Below, in pieces: positions 31,802-40,928 of a stretch of 51,973 bases of DNA. Every line of letters begins with the position of its first letter. Position 1 is the first letter of the stretch. The notes beneath the pieces are model-generated. The model did not search any database and was not told the DNA's origin. It worked only from the letters and a program-made list of their open reading frames with translations. The stretch covers positions 1 through 51,973 of the forward strand of contig JARIBV010000050.1 in the NCBI GenBank assembly GCA_029257335.1. Direction: 5' to 3'. This DNA is from Faecousia sp. (GTDB lineage Bacteria > Bacillota > Clostridia > Oscillospirales > Oscillospiraceae). Position numbers and translations under genes: made by a program.

Positions 31802-33160
31802 ATGAGGCGGAGACAATCGCCGCAGCAGATTACCGAAGGCGTGATCTGGAAGCAGTTGCTTATTTTTTTCTTCCCAATTCTGTTGGGAAGCTTTTTTCAG
31901 CAGATGTACAACACGGTGGATACCATTGTGGTAGGCCGCTCTGTGGGAACGGGTGCTTTGGCAGCGGTGGGTTCTACCACGGCACTGATTAACCTCACCA
32001 ATGGCTTTTTTATCGGCCTGAGTACCGGTGCTACCGTGATGATTTCCCAATACTTTGGTGCCCGGGATGAGAAGTCCGTGGATAAGGCACTTCATACAGG
32101 CATGACCCTGGCTGTGATTTTGGGCCTGATCGTCATGGCAGTGGGCGTTTTCGCAGGCCCTTATATCCTGGAGTTGATCCAGACGCCGGCAAATTGCATG
32201 GAAGATGCGACCCGGTATGCCAAAGTGTACTTTTTAGGAGCGGTGGCCTCCATGATCTACAACATGGGTGCCGGTATCCTGAGGGCCATGGGCGATTCCC
32301 GGCGGCCGATGATCTTTTTGATCGTGGCCTGTCTTGTGAATATTGTGATGGACCTGGTGTGTGTAGTGGTGCTTAAAATGGGCGTTGTGGGCGCAGCCGT
32401 GGCCACGGTGTTTTCTCAGGTAATCAGTGCGATTTTGGTTCTGATCGTTTTGAGAAACCTGCCCGAGGAATATCGGCTGTCCATGCGGAAGCTGCGGCTC
32501 CATAAGAGCGTACTGCCTCAGCTCCTGAAAGTGGGCATCCCTGCGGGCCTGCAATGTACGACGTTCGATCTGTCCAATATGCTGATTCAGTCCGGCATCA
32601 ACTCTTTTGGTGAGGTCACCATTGCTGCGTGGACTGCCATCAGCAAAACCGACGCCATTATTTGGATGATCAACACGGCCTTCGGCATGGCAATCACCAC
32701 CTTTGTGGGCCAGAACTTTGGCGCCCGGCGATACGACCGGGTTCGCAGAAGCGTCTGGGTCTGCCTTGGCATGAGTGTGTGTTCCGTGGCGGTGCTCAGT
32801 GCAGTGGTTCTTGTGCTGCGAGAATTCATTCTGGGTATCTACATCATAGACCCGGCCGTCATTCAGGCGGGTGCCTACATTATGCTGTGGATTTCTCCGT
32901 TCTACGCTCTGTTTGTGCCGGTAGAAGTCTTTGCAGGAGCCATGCGGGGAACGGGCTATTCCCTGGTGCCTACGGTTATTTCCTGTGTCTGCGTATGCGC
33001 CCTGCGTGTGCTGTGGGTGGCAGTCATTGTGAGCCGCTTCCACACCGTGGAGATGCTGGCTCTGGCGTATCCCGTTACCTGGGCCATTGCCGCTGTCGCA
33101 TTCTTTGTGGTATACCTTCGGGGCAAATGGCTCAAAAAGCCTGCTGCCGCCATGCAATAA
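31802..33160 (+). CDS. MATE-family efflux transporter
   Basis: 452 residues with twelve hydrophobic helices in two halves. Typical MATE segments: F-F-Q-Q-M-Y-N-T-V-D-T-I-V-V-G-R near 35, G-L-S-T-G-A-T-V-M-I-S-Q-Y-F-G-A-R and the second-half equivalent A-I-T-T-F-V-G-Q-N-F-G-A-R-R. It exports drugs or metabolites using a Na+ or H+ gradient. AAGGAG precedes the ATG. It is a single-gene unit with its own promoter and terminator. Confidence 0.9.
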   Translation: MRRRQSPQQITEGVIWKQLLIFFFPILLGSFFQQMYNTVDTIVVGRSVGTGALAAVGSTTALINLTNGFFIGLSTGATVMISQYFGARDEKSVDKALHTGMTLAVILGLIVMAVGVFAGPYILELIQTPANCMEDATRYAKVYFLGAVASMIYNMGAGILRAMGDSRRPMIFLIVACLVNIVMDLVCVVVLKMGVVGAAVATVFSQVISAILVLIVLRNLPEEYRLSMRKLRLHKSVLPQLLKVGIPAGLQCTTFDLSNMLIQSGINSFGEVTIAAWTAISKTDAIIWMINTAFGMAITTFVGQNFGARRYDRVRRSVWVCLGMSVCSVAVLSAVVLVLREFILGIYIIDPAVIQAGAYIMLWISPFYALFVPVEVFAGAMRGTGYSLVPTVISCVCVCALRVLWVAVIVSRFHTVEMLALAYPVTWAIAAVAFFVVYLRGKWLKKPAAAMQ

Positions 33161-33162
33161 GC

Positions 33163-33199
33163 AAAATGGTGCTGTCCTTCCGGGACGGCACCATTTTTT
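33163..33199 (+). terminator. Intrinsic terminator of the MATE gene
   Basis: An AAATGGTGC-type arm pairs with GCACCATTT around TTCC, followed by a T-run (33194-33199). Confidence 0.9.
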
Positions 33200-33360
33200 G
33201 CGGCAGGAACAAAGCGGCCATGGGCCGGGACGGCGGAACGGCGTTCCGGGTGGGAAGAATCGCAAAGACAGATGTGTGCATTTTTATGCAGATTCAGCAA
33301 GACTTTGTTGTAATGTGCATAAAATTTTTGAATTTTCTAAAATGTTTCGTGCAAATTGTC

Positions 33361-33389
33361 TTGACATCCGGGTGGGAAGCATATAAAAT
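33361..33389 (+). promoter_or_regulatory. Promoter of rny
   Basis: TTGACA (33361-33366), 17 bases, TAAAAT (33384-33389). It leaves an unusually long leader of about 275 bases before the ATG. Confidence 0.75.
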
Positions 33390-33396
33390 AGAAACT

Positions 33397-33671
33397 GGAT
33401 TGGTTTACTGATGGACAAATGTGGGGAATTTGTCGATCCAGTGTTACTTTTTCTATGGAAGATCCGGTTTATTATCGTCTAAATATCTGCTGTTTGGATG
33501 GATTTTTGTGTTTTTAAGTATATTGTTGGGATCATTCCCGCTTTGCTGAAAACGACAGAGGCGCCTTTTCCCAGGGGGGAGAGGGGGCCTTTGTATCCTG
33601 TACAATGGAAAGATGAAGCAATGATACCGCCGGAAAACCAAAACTAAACAAAGGAGGTGTGTTGCTGAGTT
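33397..33671 (+). other. Long untranslated leader of rny
   Basis: About 275 bases with no convincing ORF. It includes T-rich stretches and a GC-rich block near 33557-33595 that may fold. No known riboswitch was recognised. In other bacteria RNase Y is self-controlled through its leader; whether that applies here is unknown. Confidence 0.4.
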
Positions 33672-35222
33672 ATGGGACCCTTAGAGATCGTATTGCTGAT
33701 CGTCGGCTTCGTGGCTGCTGCAATTGTATTTTTCTTCGTGGGTGTCACTTATCGCAAGAAGGTGGCCGAGCGTGAAATTGGCAGTGCCGAAGACGAAGCT
33801 ACTCGTATCATCAACGAGGCCATCCGCAGCGGTGAGAGCAAGAAAAAGGAGCTGCTGCTGGAGGCAAAAGACGAAATCCATAAATCGCGCACCGAGCATG
33901 AAAAGGAAGTCAAGGAGCGCCGCAGCGAGCTGACCAAGCAGGAACGCCGTCTGCAACAAAAAGAAGAGACCCTGGACAAGAAAATGGACACCTACGAGCG
34001 CAAAGAAGAGGAGTTGTCCAAAAAGCAAGCCGCCATTGTGGCAACACAGAATGAGGTCAATCTCATCAAGAAAAGCCAGATGGATGTGCTGGAAAAGATC
34101 TCCGGCCTGACCCAGGAGGATGCAAAAAAGTATCTGCTGGACAGCGTGGAGTCTGAGGTCCGCCATGAAACTGCCATGAAGATCAAAGAGGTGGAAACCC
34201 AGCTGAAAGATGAGGCTGAGCAGACCGCCCGTGAGATCATTGCAACCGCAATTCAGCGCTGTGCCGCTGACCATGCCGCAGAGACCACCGTATCTGTGGT
34301 GCCTCTGCCCAACGATGAGATGAAGGGCCGTATCATTGGCCGTGAGGGCCGGAACATCCGCACCCTGGAGACCATCACCGGCGTAGATCTCATCATTGAC
34401 GACACCCCCGAAGCGATCACCGTTTCTTCCTTCGATCCCGTCCGCCGGGAGATCGCCAGATTGGCCCTGGAAAAGCTCATTGCCGATGGACGCATCCATC
34501 CCACCCGCATTGAGGACATGGTGGAGAAGGCCCGCCGGGATGTGGACCGCACCATCAAGGAAGAGGGCGAGCGCGCCTGCTATGAGACCGGTATCCACAA
34601 TCTCCACCCCGAGTTGGTGAAGATCCTGGGCCGTCAGAAGTACCGTACCTCTTACGGTCAGAATGTTCTGAACCACTCCATCGAGGTTGCCCACATTGCA
34701 GGCCTCCTGGCCTCGGAACTGGGTGTGGATGTGCCCCTGGCCAAGCGTGCAGGTCAGCTGCATGACCTGGGTAAGGCCGTGGACCATGAGATGGAAGGCA
34801 GCCATGTCCAGCTGGGCGTGGAGCTGGCCCGGAAGTACAAGGAAAGCCCGGCCGTGATTCATGCCATCGAAGCCCACCACGGCGATGTAGAGCCTCAGAC
34901 CGTCATTGCCTGCCTGGTTCAGGCCGCAGATGCCATTTCTGCTGCCCGTCCCGGAGCTCGCCGTGAAAATGTGGAGAACTATATCCGCCGTCTGCAAAAG
35001 CTGGAGGAGCTTACCGGTTCCTATCCCGGGGTAGAAAAGGCATATGCCATCCAGGCCGGCCGAGAGGTTCGGATCATGGTAAAGCCCGAGGAAGTCACAG
35101 AGGACAACATGATTATTCTGGCCCGGGACATTGCCCGGAAGCTGGAATCCGAGCTGGAATACCCCGGTCAGATCAAGGTCAATGTGATTCGGGAAACCAA
35201 GGCTGTGGAATATGCAAAGTAA
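33672..35222 (+). CDS. rny: Ribonuclease Y
   Basis: 516 residues, standard length. N-terminal TM helix (about 5-25), a long charged coiled coil (about 30-200), a KH domain with [12 protein letters not shown] near 218, and an HD domain whose metal-binding H-D pair is in L-H-D-L-G-K near 365. RNase Y is the membrane-bound endonuclease that starts mRNA decay in many Firmicutes. AAGGAGG lies 14 bases before the ATG, a long spacing, but nearer alternatives in frame are blocked by a TGA. Confidence 0.97.
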   Translation: MGPLEIVLLIVGFVAAAIVFFFVGVTYRKKVAEREIGSAEDEATRIINEAIRSGESKKKELLLEAKDEIHKSRTEHEKEVKERRSELTKQERRLQQKEETLDKKMDTYERKEEELSKKQAAIVATQNEVNLIKKSQMDVLEKISGLTQEDAKKYLLDSVESEVRHETAMKIKEVETQLKDEAEQTAREIIATAIQRCAADHAAETTVSVVPLPNDEMKGRIIGREGRNIRTLETITGVDLIIDDTPEAITVSSFDPVRREIARLALEKLIADGRIHPTRIEDMVEKARRDVDRTIKEEGERACYETGIHNLHPELVKILGRQKYRTSYGQNVLNHSIEVAHIAGLLASELGVDVPLAKRAGQLHDLGKAVDHEMEGSHVQLGVELARKYKESPAVIHAIEAHHGDVEPQTVIACLVQAADAISAARPGARRENVENYIRRLQKLEELTGSYPGVEKAYAIQAGREVRIMVKPEEVTEDNMIILARDIARKLESELEYPGQIKVNVIRETKAVEYAK

Positions 35223-35243
35223 TTTTGCTTTATAATGAACTGA

Positions 35244-35284
35244 AAAAGGGTGTGCCGGAGAAAAGACTGGCACACCCTTTTTTG
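35244..35284 (+). terminator. Intrinsic terminator of rny
   Basis: AAAAGGGTGTGCC pairs with GGCACACCCTTTT, followed by more T. Confidence 0.95.
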
Positions 35285-35313
35285 CGGCTGCAAAATAAAT
35301 TTTGTGCGAAATA

Positions 35314-35340
35314 AAACCTTTGGTGTTGCTGCCTTGTCTC
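35314..35340 (+). promoter_or_regulatory. Putative ECF-sigma promoter
   Basis: AAACC (35314-35318), 17 bases, GTCTC (35336-35340) fits the AAC-N16/17-CGTC style of ECF sigma promoters. It lies directly before the small gene and sigma gene, with no sigma-A promoter in view, which suggests self-activation. Confidence 0.55.
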
Positions 35341-35363
35341 ATATATAGAGAGGGGGCAGCCAC

Positions 35364-35504
35364 ATGAGAAATTCAGAGTTTCGACAATTCTATAAAAAGC
35401 TCATAAGAAGCTATCATCTTCCACCGGAAGCGGGGCAGAAGCTTTTGGAAAAGATACTGTCTTCTATGGTGTCAAAAAAGAAAGAGAGTGAAATCAATGA
35501 ATAA
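35364..35504 (+). CDS. Small 46-residue protein upstream of and overlapping the sigma gene
   Basis: MRNSEFRQFYKKLIRSYHLP and on to K-K-K-E-S-E-I-N-E: a basic, helical, cytoplasmic protein. GAGAGGGGG precedes the ATG. Its 3' end overlaps the sigma-factor start by eight bases, indicating coupled translation. It may modulate the sigma factor; no family is recognised. Confidence 0.6.
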   Translation: MRNSEFRQFYKKLIRSYHLPPEAGQKLLEKILSSMVSKKKESEINE

Positions 35505-37668
35505 TTTATCTTATTCACAGGAGCAGATTACCGCCGCAATCCACGGAGACGAGACAGCACTGCGTTTCCTGTATGAAAGTACGCAGGATAAAGTGACGCA
35601 GACCGTCCGCTCCATGATTCGGGATAAGGATGCGGTACAGGACATTGTGCACGATAGCTTTGTAAAGGCATTTCAGAATCTGGAGAAGCTGGAAAAACCA
35701 GAGTACTTTTTTGCCTGGATGCGCCGAATTGCATCCAATACCGCATTAAACTACTTAAAAAAGAAAAAACCGGTGCTTTTTTCTGAACTTGCCGGCGAGG
35801 ACGACGAGGAAATCGAGTTTGCAGATGAGGCCATTGGACAGGACCCAGATGCAATCCTGAATCAGCAGGAGACAAACCGCCTAATTCAGGAGATTGTCAG
35901 TGCCCTCAGTGAAGAACAGCAGCTTGTGATCGGTATGTACTATTTTGAAGAAATGCCCATTCGCAGCATTGCCCAAAAGCTGGGATGTTCGGAAAATACC
36001 GTAAAAAGCCGCCTGAGCTATGGTCGCAAAAACGTAGAAAAGAAGGTGCGGGAATTGGAAAAACAGGGGATCAAGCTTTATTCTCTGGCTCCTGTGCCGT
36101 TCTTCCTGTGGCTGCTTCGGAATGACCATACCCAGCCTTCCCCCAAAGCACTGGAGACAATTCTTTCCCAATGTGCGGCGTTTTCGTCCGGCACAAAAGC
36201 TGCGGCGGGTTCTGCCGCAGTTAAGGCCGGTGTCAAAAGTGCCAAAAATGCAGCCAAGCGGTTGAAAACCAAAATCATAGCCGGTGTTTTAGTGACTGCC
36301 GCAGTGGGCGGCGGCGCAGCAATGGCTTTTTGGGGCGGTTCGTCAGACCCTGTGCCCACGCAAACCACTGCGCTGCAATCTATGGAAGCTTCCGAAAGTG
36401 GGACACGATCCACGGAACCGTCTGCTGCACATCCTCGGCAGGAGACCCATGCAGAGGAAACCACGGTGCCTATAACCACCGCCCCTCCGGCAGACCCGAA
36501 ACCGGCATATGAGACGATCCTGGAGGAATACAGGGCAGCCTGTGCTGATTTTAATTATCTGGAAAACCGGGAACGGTATCCCAATGCAGCGAAGGACGGA
36601 ATGGACTATTATCATTCATTAGAGGCCTTTGATTTATACTATGCTTACTATGACATTGACAGCAATGGGGTTGAGGAATTGCTCATTGGGACAGGAGATG
36701 CGATCTGGGATGTATATGCCTTTGATGGGGAAAAGCCTGTCAAGCTCATTGATGAGCGGGCAATGGGCGGCGGTCGCGTGAATCTGTCAATTATGAAAAC
36801 CGGGGAACTGTATGTTACAGGTTCGTCAGGGGCATCCATGGGGACCTGCTATATGCGCCGTTTGGCAGAAGACGGATTTACTACACAGGAAGTCTTCTAC
36901 TTCGACCAGGTGAGTAACGAACTGGGCGTAAATTATTATGGGGAAATGGATGGAACGCATGTGACACTGCCCCAGGAAAGCTTCCAGGCAGAAATGGAGC
37001 GATACACGGAGCGTACCGATTTTCAGTGGACAATACTGGTGGAGGCTCCTATGACCCAGTCAAAGGCATATCAGAGGATCCTGGATGAATATGCAGAGGC
37101 GATTGAGGCAATGAATCATGGGAGCTACCGTGCCGAGCAATATCCTCATGTAAAGTGCGTCGTGAATCACCGGGAGGGGACTGCAACAGGGCCCAGCGGA
37201 GTCAATTACAACTACTTATGGTTTGATGTGGACGGAAACGGGATCGATGAGCTGATCATTGCGGCGGGCTTTGAGTACGGGATGTATATGGATATGCATG
37301 CCATGCGTGTTTTGGACATTTACACCTATGACGGAACGCAGGCGTTGGAACTCTTTCAGGATGCTGCATTGGGAGATACGGCATACCTGCTTGTGGGAGC
37401 GGAAAACGAAATCTACTTTGTAGATGAAAACAGCGGAAACGAGCGGCAGACCCTTCTGAAGATCGAACCGGATGGAGTTTCTCTGAAAGAGATCTATTCG
37501 TATCGCATCCGGGAGGAAAATGGCCAGAAGGTTTATTACAACGATACCGAAACCTTAACAAGCGCGGAGTTTATGCTCCGGTGGCCCCCTTATTTCAGCG
37601 CGCTGAAGGATGCACAATGGGCCTTCCTTGCTTCCCATGTGCTGAGTGATGTTTCACAATGGGGATAA
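35497..37668 (+). CDS. ECF-type sigma factor fused to a TM segment and extracytoplasmic sensor-like domain
   Basis: 723 residues. Residues 1-185 are a sigma-70 group 4 protein: region 2 (about 20-92, with D-A-V-Q-D-I-V-H-D-S-F-V-K-A-F and F-F-A-W-M-R-R-I-A-S-N) and region 4 (about 125-182, with M-P-I-R-S-I-A-Q-K-L-G-C-S-E-N-T-V-K-S-R-L). A basic stretch leads to one TM helix (259-279), then a Thr/Pro-rich spacer and two repeated outside domains (about 320-500 and 510-720), each with an EF-hand-like loop (D-I-D-S-N-G-V-E-E-L and D-V-D-G-N-G-I-D-E-L). The fusion implies a membrane-tethered sigma factor that reads an outside signal. ATG 35497 is preferred over GTG 35488 on spacing from AAAGAGAG. 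Confidence 0.85.
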   Translation: MNNLSYSQEQITAAIHGDETALRFLYESTQDKVTQTVRSMIRDKDAVQDIVHDSFVKAFQNLEKLEKPEYFFAWMRRIASNTALNYLKKKKPVLFSELAGEDDEEIEFADEAIGQDPDAILNQQETNRLIQEIVSALSEEQQLVIGMYYFEEMPIRSIAQKLGCSENTVKSRLSYGRKNVEKKVRELEKQGIKLYSLAPVPFFLWLLRNDHTQPSPKALETILSQCAAFSSGTKAAAGSAAVKAGVKSAKNAAKRLKTKIIAGVLVTAAVGGGAAMAFWGGSSDPVPTQTTALQSMEASESGTRSTEPSAAHPRQETHAEETTVPITTAPPADPKPAYETILEEYRAACADFNYLENRERYPNAAKDGMDYYHSLEAFDLYYAYYDIDSNGVEELLIGTGDAIWDVYAFDGEKPVKLIDERAMGGGRVNLSIMKTGELYVTGSSGASMGTCYMRRLAEDGFTTQEVFYFDQVSNELGVNYYGEMDGTHVTLPQESFQAEMERYTERTDFQWTILVEAPMTQSKAYQRILDEYAEAIEAMNHGSYRAEQYPHVKCVVNHREGTATGPSGVNYNYLWFDVDGNGIDELIIAAGFEYGMYMDMHAMRVLDIYTYDGTQALELFQDAALGDTAYLLVGAENEIYFVDENSGNERQTLLKIEPDGVSLKEIYSYRIREENGQKVYYNDTETLTSAEFMLRWPPYFSALKDAQWAFLASHVLSDVSQWG

Positions 37669-37721
37669 AGGAAAGACCTCAACCTCATAAGGGGTTCTGC
37701 TGGGAAGGCAGATAAAAAACT

Positions 37722-37780
37722 GCGAACCTCCATTGTCCGCCGTAAAACGGGGTCAATGGAGGTTCGCTTTCTTATTTTTT
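37722..37780. terminator. Bidirectional terminator
   Basis: GCGAACCTCCATTG (37722-37735) pairs with CAATGGAGGTTCGC (37754-37767), with T-rich sequence after it and A-rich sequence before it. It serves the converging sigma and thioesterase genes. Confidence 0.88.
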
Positions 37781-38165
37781 ACAGTTTGTCGTATACCCTT
37801 TCCAGGAATTTCTGGGAGGTAACCAGTACACGCTCATGGGTGCCGTGTCCGATTTCGCCCTTTTCATCAAAGGCGGTGACCCGGAAGGTAATCTTCTTGC
37901 CTTCTACCGCCGTGACTTCAGCTTCGGCTCGTACCTCGAGTCCCACGGGAGTGGCGGCGGTATGCTGGATGGACAGCTCGGTGCCCACAGAGGTCTGCCC
38001 TTCCTTCAGGGCCGGGGCAATGGCGTTGCAGGCGGCTCCTTCCATCATGGCCACCATACAGGGGGTGGCATAAACCAGCAAATCGCCGGAGCCAACCTCC
38101 AAAGCAGTGTCAGAGCGTTCGACCTGGGTTTCGGCGGTGCCCAGCATCCCAACGGTAAGTTCCAT
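37779..38165 (-). CDS. Hotdog-fold thioesterase, fluoroacetyl-CoA thioesterase-like
   Basis: 128 residues from ATG 38165 (AAGGAG eight bases upstream), a single hotdog domain. Recognisable segments: L-V-Y-A-T-P-C-M-V-A-M-M-E-G-A-A (the central helix with its acidic residue), T-S-V-G-T-E-L-S-I-Q-H and R-A-E-A-E-V-T-A-V-E-G-K-K-I-T-F, then F-D-E-K-G-E-I-G-H-G-T-H-E-R. This is the FlK-like class, which hydrolyses small acyl-CoA esters; the real substrate is unknown. Single-gene unit with its own promoter. Confidence 0.85.
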   Translation of the reverse strand: MELTVGMLGTAETQVERSDTALEVGSGDLLVYATPCMVAMMEGAACNAIAPALKEGQTSVGTELSIQHTAATPVGLEVRAEAEVTAVEGKKITFRVTAFDEKGEIGHGTHERVLVTSQKFLERVYDKL

Positions 38166-38299
38166 CTTGTATTCTCCTTCCATTTTTACAGTCCGTGTCT
38201 GCTCCGCCTGAGGAATCCACCTCACAGGAGCAGACGAAACGTGTTCCTTTTTCTGCTGTCAAGCTTCCTGCGTGGCAGCGGATTTGGGTTCTACTTAGG

Positions 38300-38328
38300 A
38301 TGATACATGGAAGGGGGAGGAAAGTCAA
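38300..38328 (-). promoter_or_regulatory. Promoter of the thioesterase gene
   Basis: Minus strand TTGACT (38328-38323), 17 bases, TATCAT (38305-38300). Confidence 0.65.
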
Positions 38329-38341
38329 TGAAAAAATGGGG

Positions 38342-38370
38342 TTGCTATTCATATGAAAATTGCATATAAT
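38342..38370 (+). promoter_or_regulatory. Promoter of the nicotinate phosphoribosyltransferase operon
   Basis: TTGCTA (38342-38347), 17 bases, TATAAT (38365-38370). A small hairpin, TGGGCTG-TTG-CAGCCCA (38384-38400), lies in the short leader and is followed by GTTTTG. Confidence 0.7.
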
Positions 38371-38419
38371 TGGCTTACTACCTTGGGCTGTTGCAGCCCA
38401 GTTTTGTGAGGTGCCAATG

Positions 38420-39868
38420 ATGGAAACCAGAGAAAAGCTGAACCTGACCATGCTGTGCGACTTTTATGAGCTGACCATGGGAAATGGCTATTTCCAGACC
38501 GGTTATAAAGACCGCATCTGTTACTTTGATGTATTTTTCCGCAAGTGCCCCGACAACGGCGGCTTTGCCATTGCTGCCGGACTGGAGCAGATCATTGATT
38601 ATATCCGGAATCTTCGGTTTGATCCTGCCGATATTGAATATCTTCGGAGCCGGGACATGTTCTGCCCGGAATTTCTGGATTACCTGAAGGAGTTTCGCTT
38701 TACAGGTGACATCTGGGCCGTGCCGGAAGGCACCCCCATTTTCCCTCATGAGCCAATCATTACCGTTCGGGCTCCCGCTATTGAAGCGCAGCTGATTGAG
38801 ACCTTTCTGCTGCTGGCTGTCAACCACCAGAGCCTCATTGCGACCAAAGCCAACCGTGTGGTTCGGGCCGCCGAAGGAAGAACCGTTCTGGAGTTTGGCT
38901 CCCGTCGGGCGCAGGGCTCAGATGCGGCGATTCTGGGTGCCCGTGCTGCCTACATCGGCGGCTGCAACGGCACTGCCTGCACCATCTCCGACCAGCTCTA
39001 CGGAGTGAAGGCCGGCGGTACCATGGCCCATGCCTGGGTGCAGATGTTTGATTCTGAGTATGAAGCATTCAAGGCCTATTGCAAGATGTATCCCAACAAT
39101 GCGGTATTGCTGGTGGATACCTATAACACCCTCCACTCCGGTGTGCCCAATGCCATCAAGGCCTTTAATGAGGTGCTCAAGCCTATGGGCATTACCAAGT
39201 GCGGCATTCGGATGGATTCCGGCGATATGGCATACCTGACCCAGAAGGCCCGGAAGATGCTGGACGATGCCGGTTGGACGGAGTGTCAGATTTCCGTGTC
39301 CAACTCCCTGGACGAATATATTATTCAGGACCTGCTCCGGCAGGGAGCACAAATCGACATGTTCGGCGTGGGAGAGCGGCTGATTACAGCCCGCAGTGAG
39401 CCTGTATTCGGCGGCGTGTACAAGCTGGCCGCAGTGGAGGATGAGGACGGGACCATTCAGCCCAAAATCAAGATTTCCGAGAATGTGGGGAAAATCACCA
39501 ACCCTCACTATAAGAAGCTCTATCGATTCTTCGGTAACGACACCGGAAAGGCCATTGCAGACTATTTGTGTGTCTATGATGAAGTCATTGATGACTCTCA
39601 GGACATGAAGATCTTTGACCCGGAGGCCACCTGGAAAACCAAGACGGTGTATAATTTCACCGCCAAGGAGCTGCAGGTTCCCATTTTCCTGAAGGGTGAG
39701 CTGGTGTATAAGAGCCCCAGCCTGCAGCAGATCCGGGAGTATTGCCAGCAGCAGGTAGATACTCTGTGGGATGAGGTCAAGCGCTTTGACAATCCCCATA
39801 CCTATTATGTAGACCTGTCCCAGAAGCTTTGGAATGTGAAGTATGGGATGCTGAAACAGAAGCGGTGA
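38420..39868 (+). CDS. pncB: Nicotinate phosphoribosyltransferase
   Basis: About 482 residues, a normal length. It converts nicotinate and PRPP to nicotinate mononucleotide, the first step of NAD salvage. Hallmarks: D-F-Y-E-L-T-M-G-N-G-Y near the start, G-T-P-I-F-P-H-E-P, E-F-G-S-R-R-A-Q-G near 170, D-T-Y-N-T-L-H-S-G-V-P-N-A near 238 and G-I-R-M-D-S-G-D. Adjacent ATGs at 38417 and 38420 are possible; the second gives better spacing from GAGGTG. Two membrane-protein genes follow almost without gap. Confidence 0.95.
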   Translation: METREKLNLTMLCDFYELTMGNGYFQTGYKDRICYFDVFFRKCPDNGGFAIAAGLEQIIDYIRNLRFDPADIEYLRSRDMFCPEFLDYLKEFRFTGDIWAVPEGTPIFPHEPIITVRAPAIEAQLIETFLLLAVNHQSLIATKANRVVRAAEGRTVLEFGSRRAQGSDAAILGARAAYIGGCNGTACTISDQLYGVKAGGTMAHAWVQMFDSEYEAFKAYCKMYPNNAVLLVDTYNTLHSGVPNAIKAFNEVLKPMGITKCGIRMDSGDMAYLTQKARKMLDDAGWTECQISVSNSLDEYIIQDLLRQGAQIDMFGVGERLITARSEPVFGGVYKLAAVEDEDGTIQPKIKISENVGKITNPHYKKLYRFFGNDTGKAIADYLCVYDEVIDDSQDMKIFDPEATWKTKTVYNFTAKELQVPIFLKGELVYKSPSLQQIREYCQQQVDTLWDEVKRFDNPHTYYVDLSQKLWNVKYGMLKQKR

Positions 39869-39872
39869 GCCT

Positions 39873-40421
39873 ATGAAAGTATCGGCAAAGCAAATGGCTC
39901 TGTGCGGTGTGCTGGCGGCCCTGGCCGTCACTGCCGTTACATTGAGCGGGATGCTGCCCTTTGCGGCTTACTGCGGGCCGGTCCTGGCCTCGGCCCTTCT
40001 GGTTCCGGTGCTGCAGCTGTGCGGCAAGCGGATGGCCTGGGCCTGGTATGCTGCCGTGGCCTTTGTCAGCATTCTGTTCTGCCCGGACCCGGAGGCTTCC
40101 GTGCTGTTTCTGCTGCTGGGCTATTATCCCATTGTGAAATCTTCCCTGGATAAAATCCCCTATAAGGCCCTGAGGATCCTGGCAAAGCTGTTGGTCTTCT
40201 GTGCAGCGATGGCCATTATGTATGTGGTGCTCATTTATCTGCTGGGTCTGGAACAGGTGGCCCAGGAGCTGGAGACGGAATCTCCCTGGATTCTGGCAGC
40301 GTTTGGCCTGCTGGGTCTGGTGACATTTGCAATGACGGATGTTTTGCTGGCCAGATTGGTTGTGCTCTTCCGGCGCAGAACCGGCGGTTCCATCCGCAAG
40401 AGAAAGGACGAACCCCAATGA
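39873..40421 (+). CDS. Multi-spanning membrane protein, possible vitamin-transport S component
   Basis: 182 residues with five or six TM helices, a short basic C-terminus and the conserved-looking L-L-L-G-Y-Y-P-I-V-K. It starts four bases after pncB. Size, helix number and link to a nicotinate enzyme are like ECF-transporter S components such as niacin transporters, but no diagnostic motif was found, so the assignment is inference. It overlaps the next gene by four bases. Confidence 0.6.
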   Translation: MKVSAKQMALCGVLAALAVTAVTLSGMLPFAAYCGPVLASALLVPVLQLCGKRMAWAWYAAVAFVSILFCPDPEASVLFLLLGYYPIVKSSLDKIPYKALRILAKLLVFCAAMAIMYVVLIYLLGLEQVAQELETESPWILAAFGLLGLVTFAMTDVLLARLVVLFRRRTGGSIRKRKDEPQ

Positions 40422-40873
40422 AAATCAAGCCTGGCTACTGTAAATATATCCTGCACGGCTACTTCATTGCCTTGTGCCTGGTGTCCGTTTCTCTGTTTCT
40501 GCCCGGTACGCCCCTGAATTATGTGCTGGGCCTGCTGGGACCCCACTCTCTGAGAATCTGCGATACCTATATGGCGGCAGTGTCCGATCAAAGTATTTTC
40601 TGCTTTATCCTGATTTTCTGGATACAGGCCTATCCTTTGACCATGACCATTGTATATCTGGTCTCCACCATTGGCAAAAACTACACCCCCTATGGGGTGC
40701 TCATTGCCTTGGAGGCGGTAGTGACCATTGCGCTGGGCGTCTGGGTCATGACCCTGGGGCATGTGGCAGAAGGCGTCTATGACATTGTGGCGGGGCTGTG
40801 CAGTCTGCCGGTTGGCATTGTGTGTGTCATTGCCTCCCAGCGGGGCAGAGCAACGGAATACGGCTCATTTTAA
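40418..40873 (+). CDS. Hypothetical four-TM membrane protein
   Basis: 151 residues with four hydrophobic helices (about 10-30, 55-80, 88-110, 120-140) and short loops. It starts inside the stop of the previous gene (ATGA), so it is translated with it, and ends the pncB operon. Family not recognised. Confidence 0.6.
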   Translation: MKIKPGYCKYILHGYFIALCLVSVSLFLPGTPLNYVLGLLGPHSLRICDTYMAAVSDQSIFCFILIFWIQAYPLTMTIVYLVSTIGKNYTPYGVLIALEAVVTIALGVWVMTLGHVAEGVYDIVAGLCSLPVGIVCVIASQRGRATEYGSF

Positions 40874-40879
40874 CAAGTG

Positions 40880-40911
40880 ACAGGGGCTGCCAATGACAGC
40901 CCCTGTTTTTT
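40880..40911 (+). terminator. Intrinsic terminator of the pncB operon
   Basis: ACAGGGGCTG (40880-40889) pairs with CAGCCCCTGT (40897-40906), then a T-run. Confidence 0.93.
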
Positions 40912-40928
40912 CTATTTGGAGGAGTTTT

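Noticed and set aside
33681..35363. Long open frame antisense to rny (560 codons)
   Set aside because: It mirrors the codon bias of rny, has no ribosome binding site, and its product lacks any domain. Similar antisense frames oppose 7366-8622, 16952-18169 and 28736-30730 for the same reason.
38371..38419. NAD or niacin riboswitch before pncB
   Set aside because: The leader is under 50 bases with only one small hairpin, too short for a known riboswitch.
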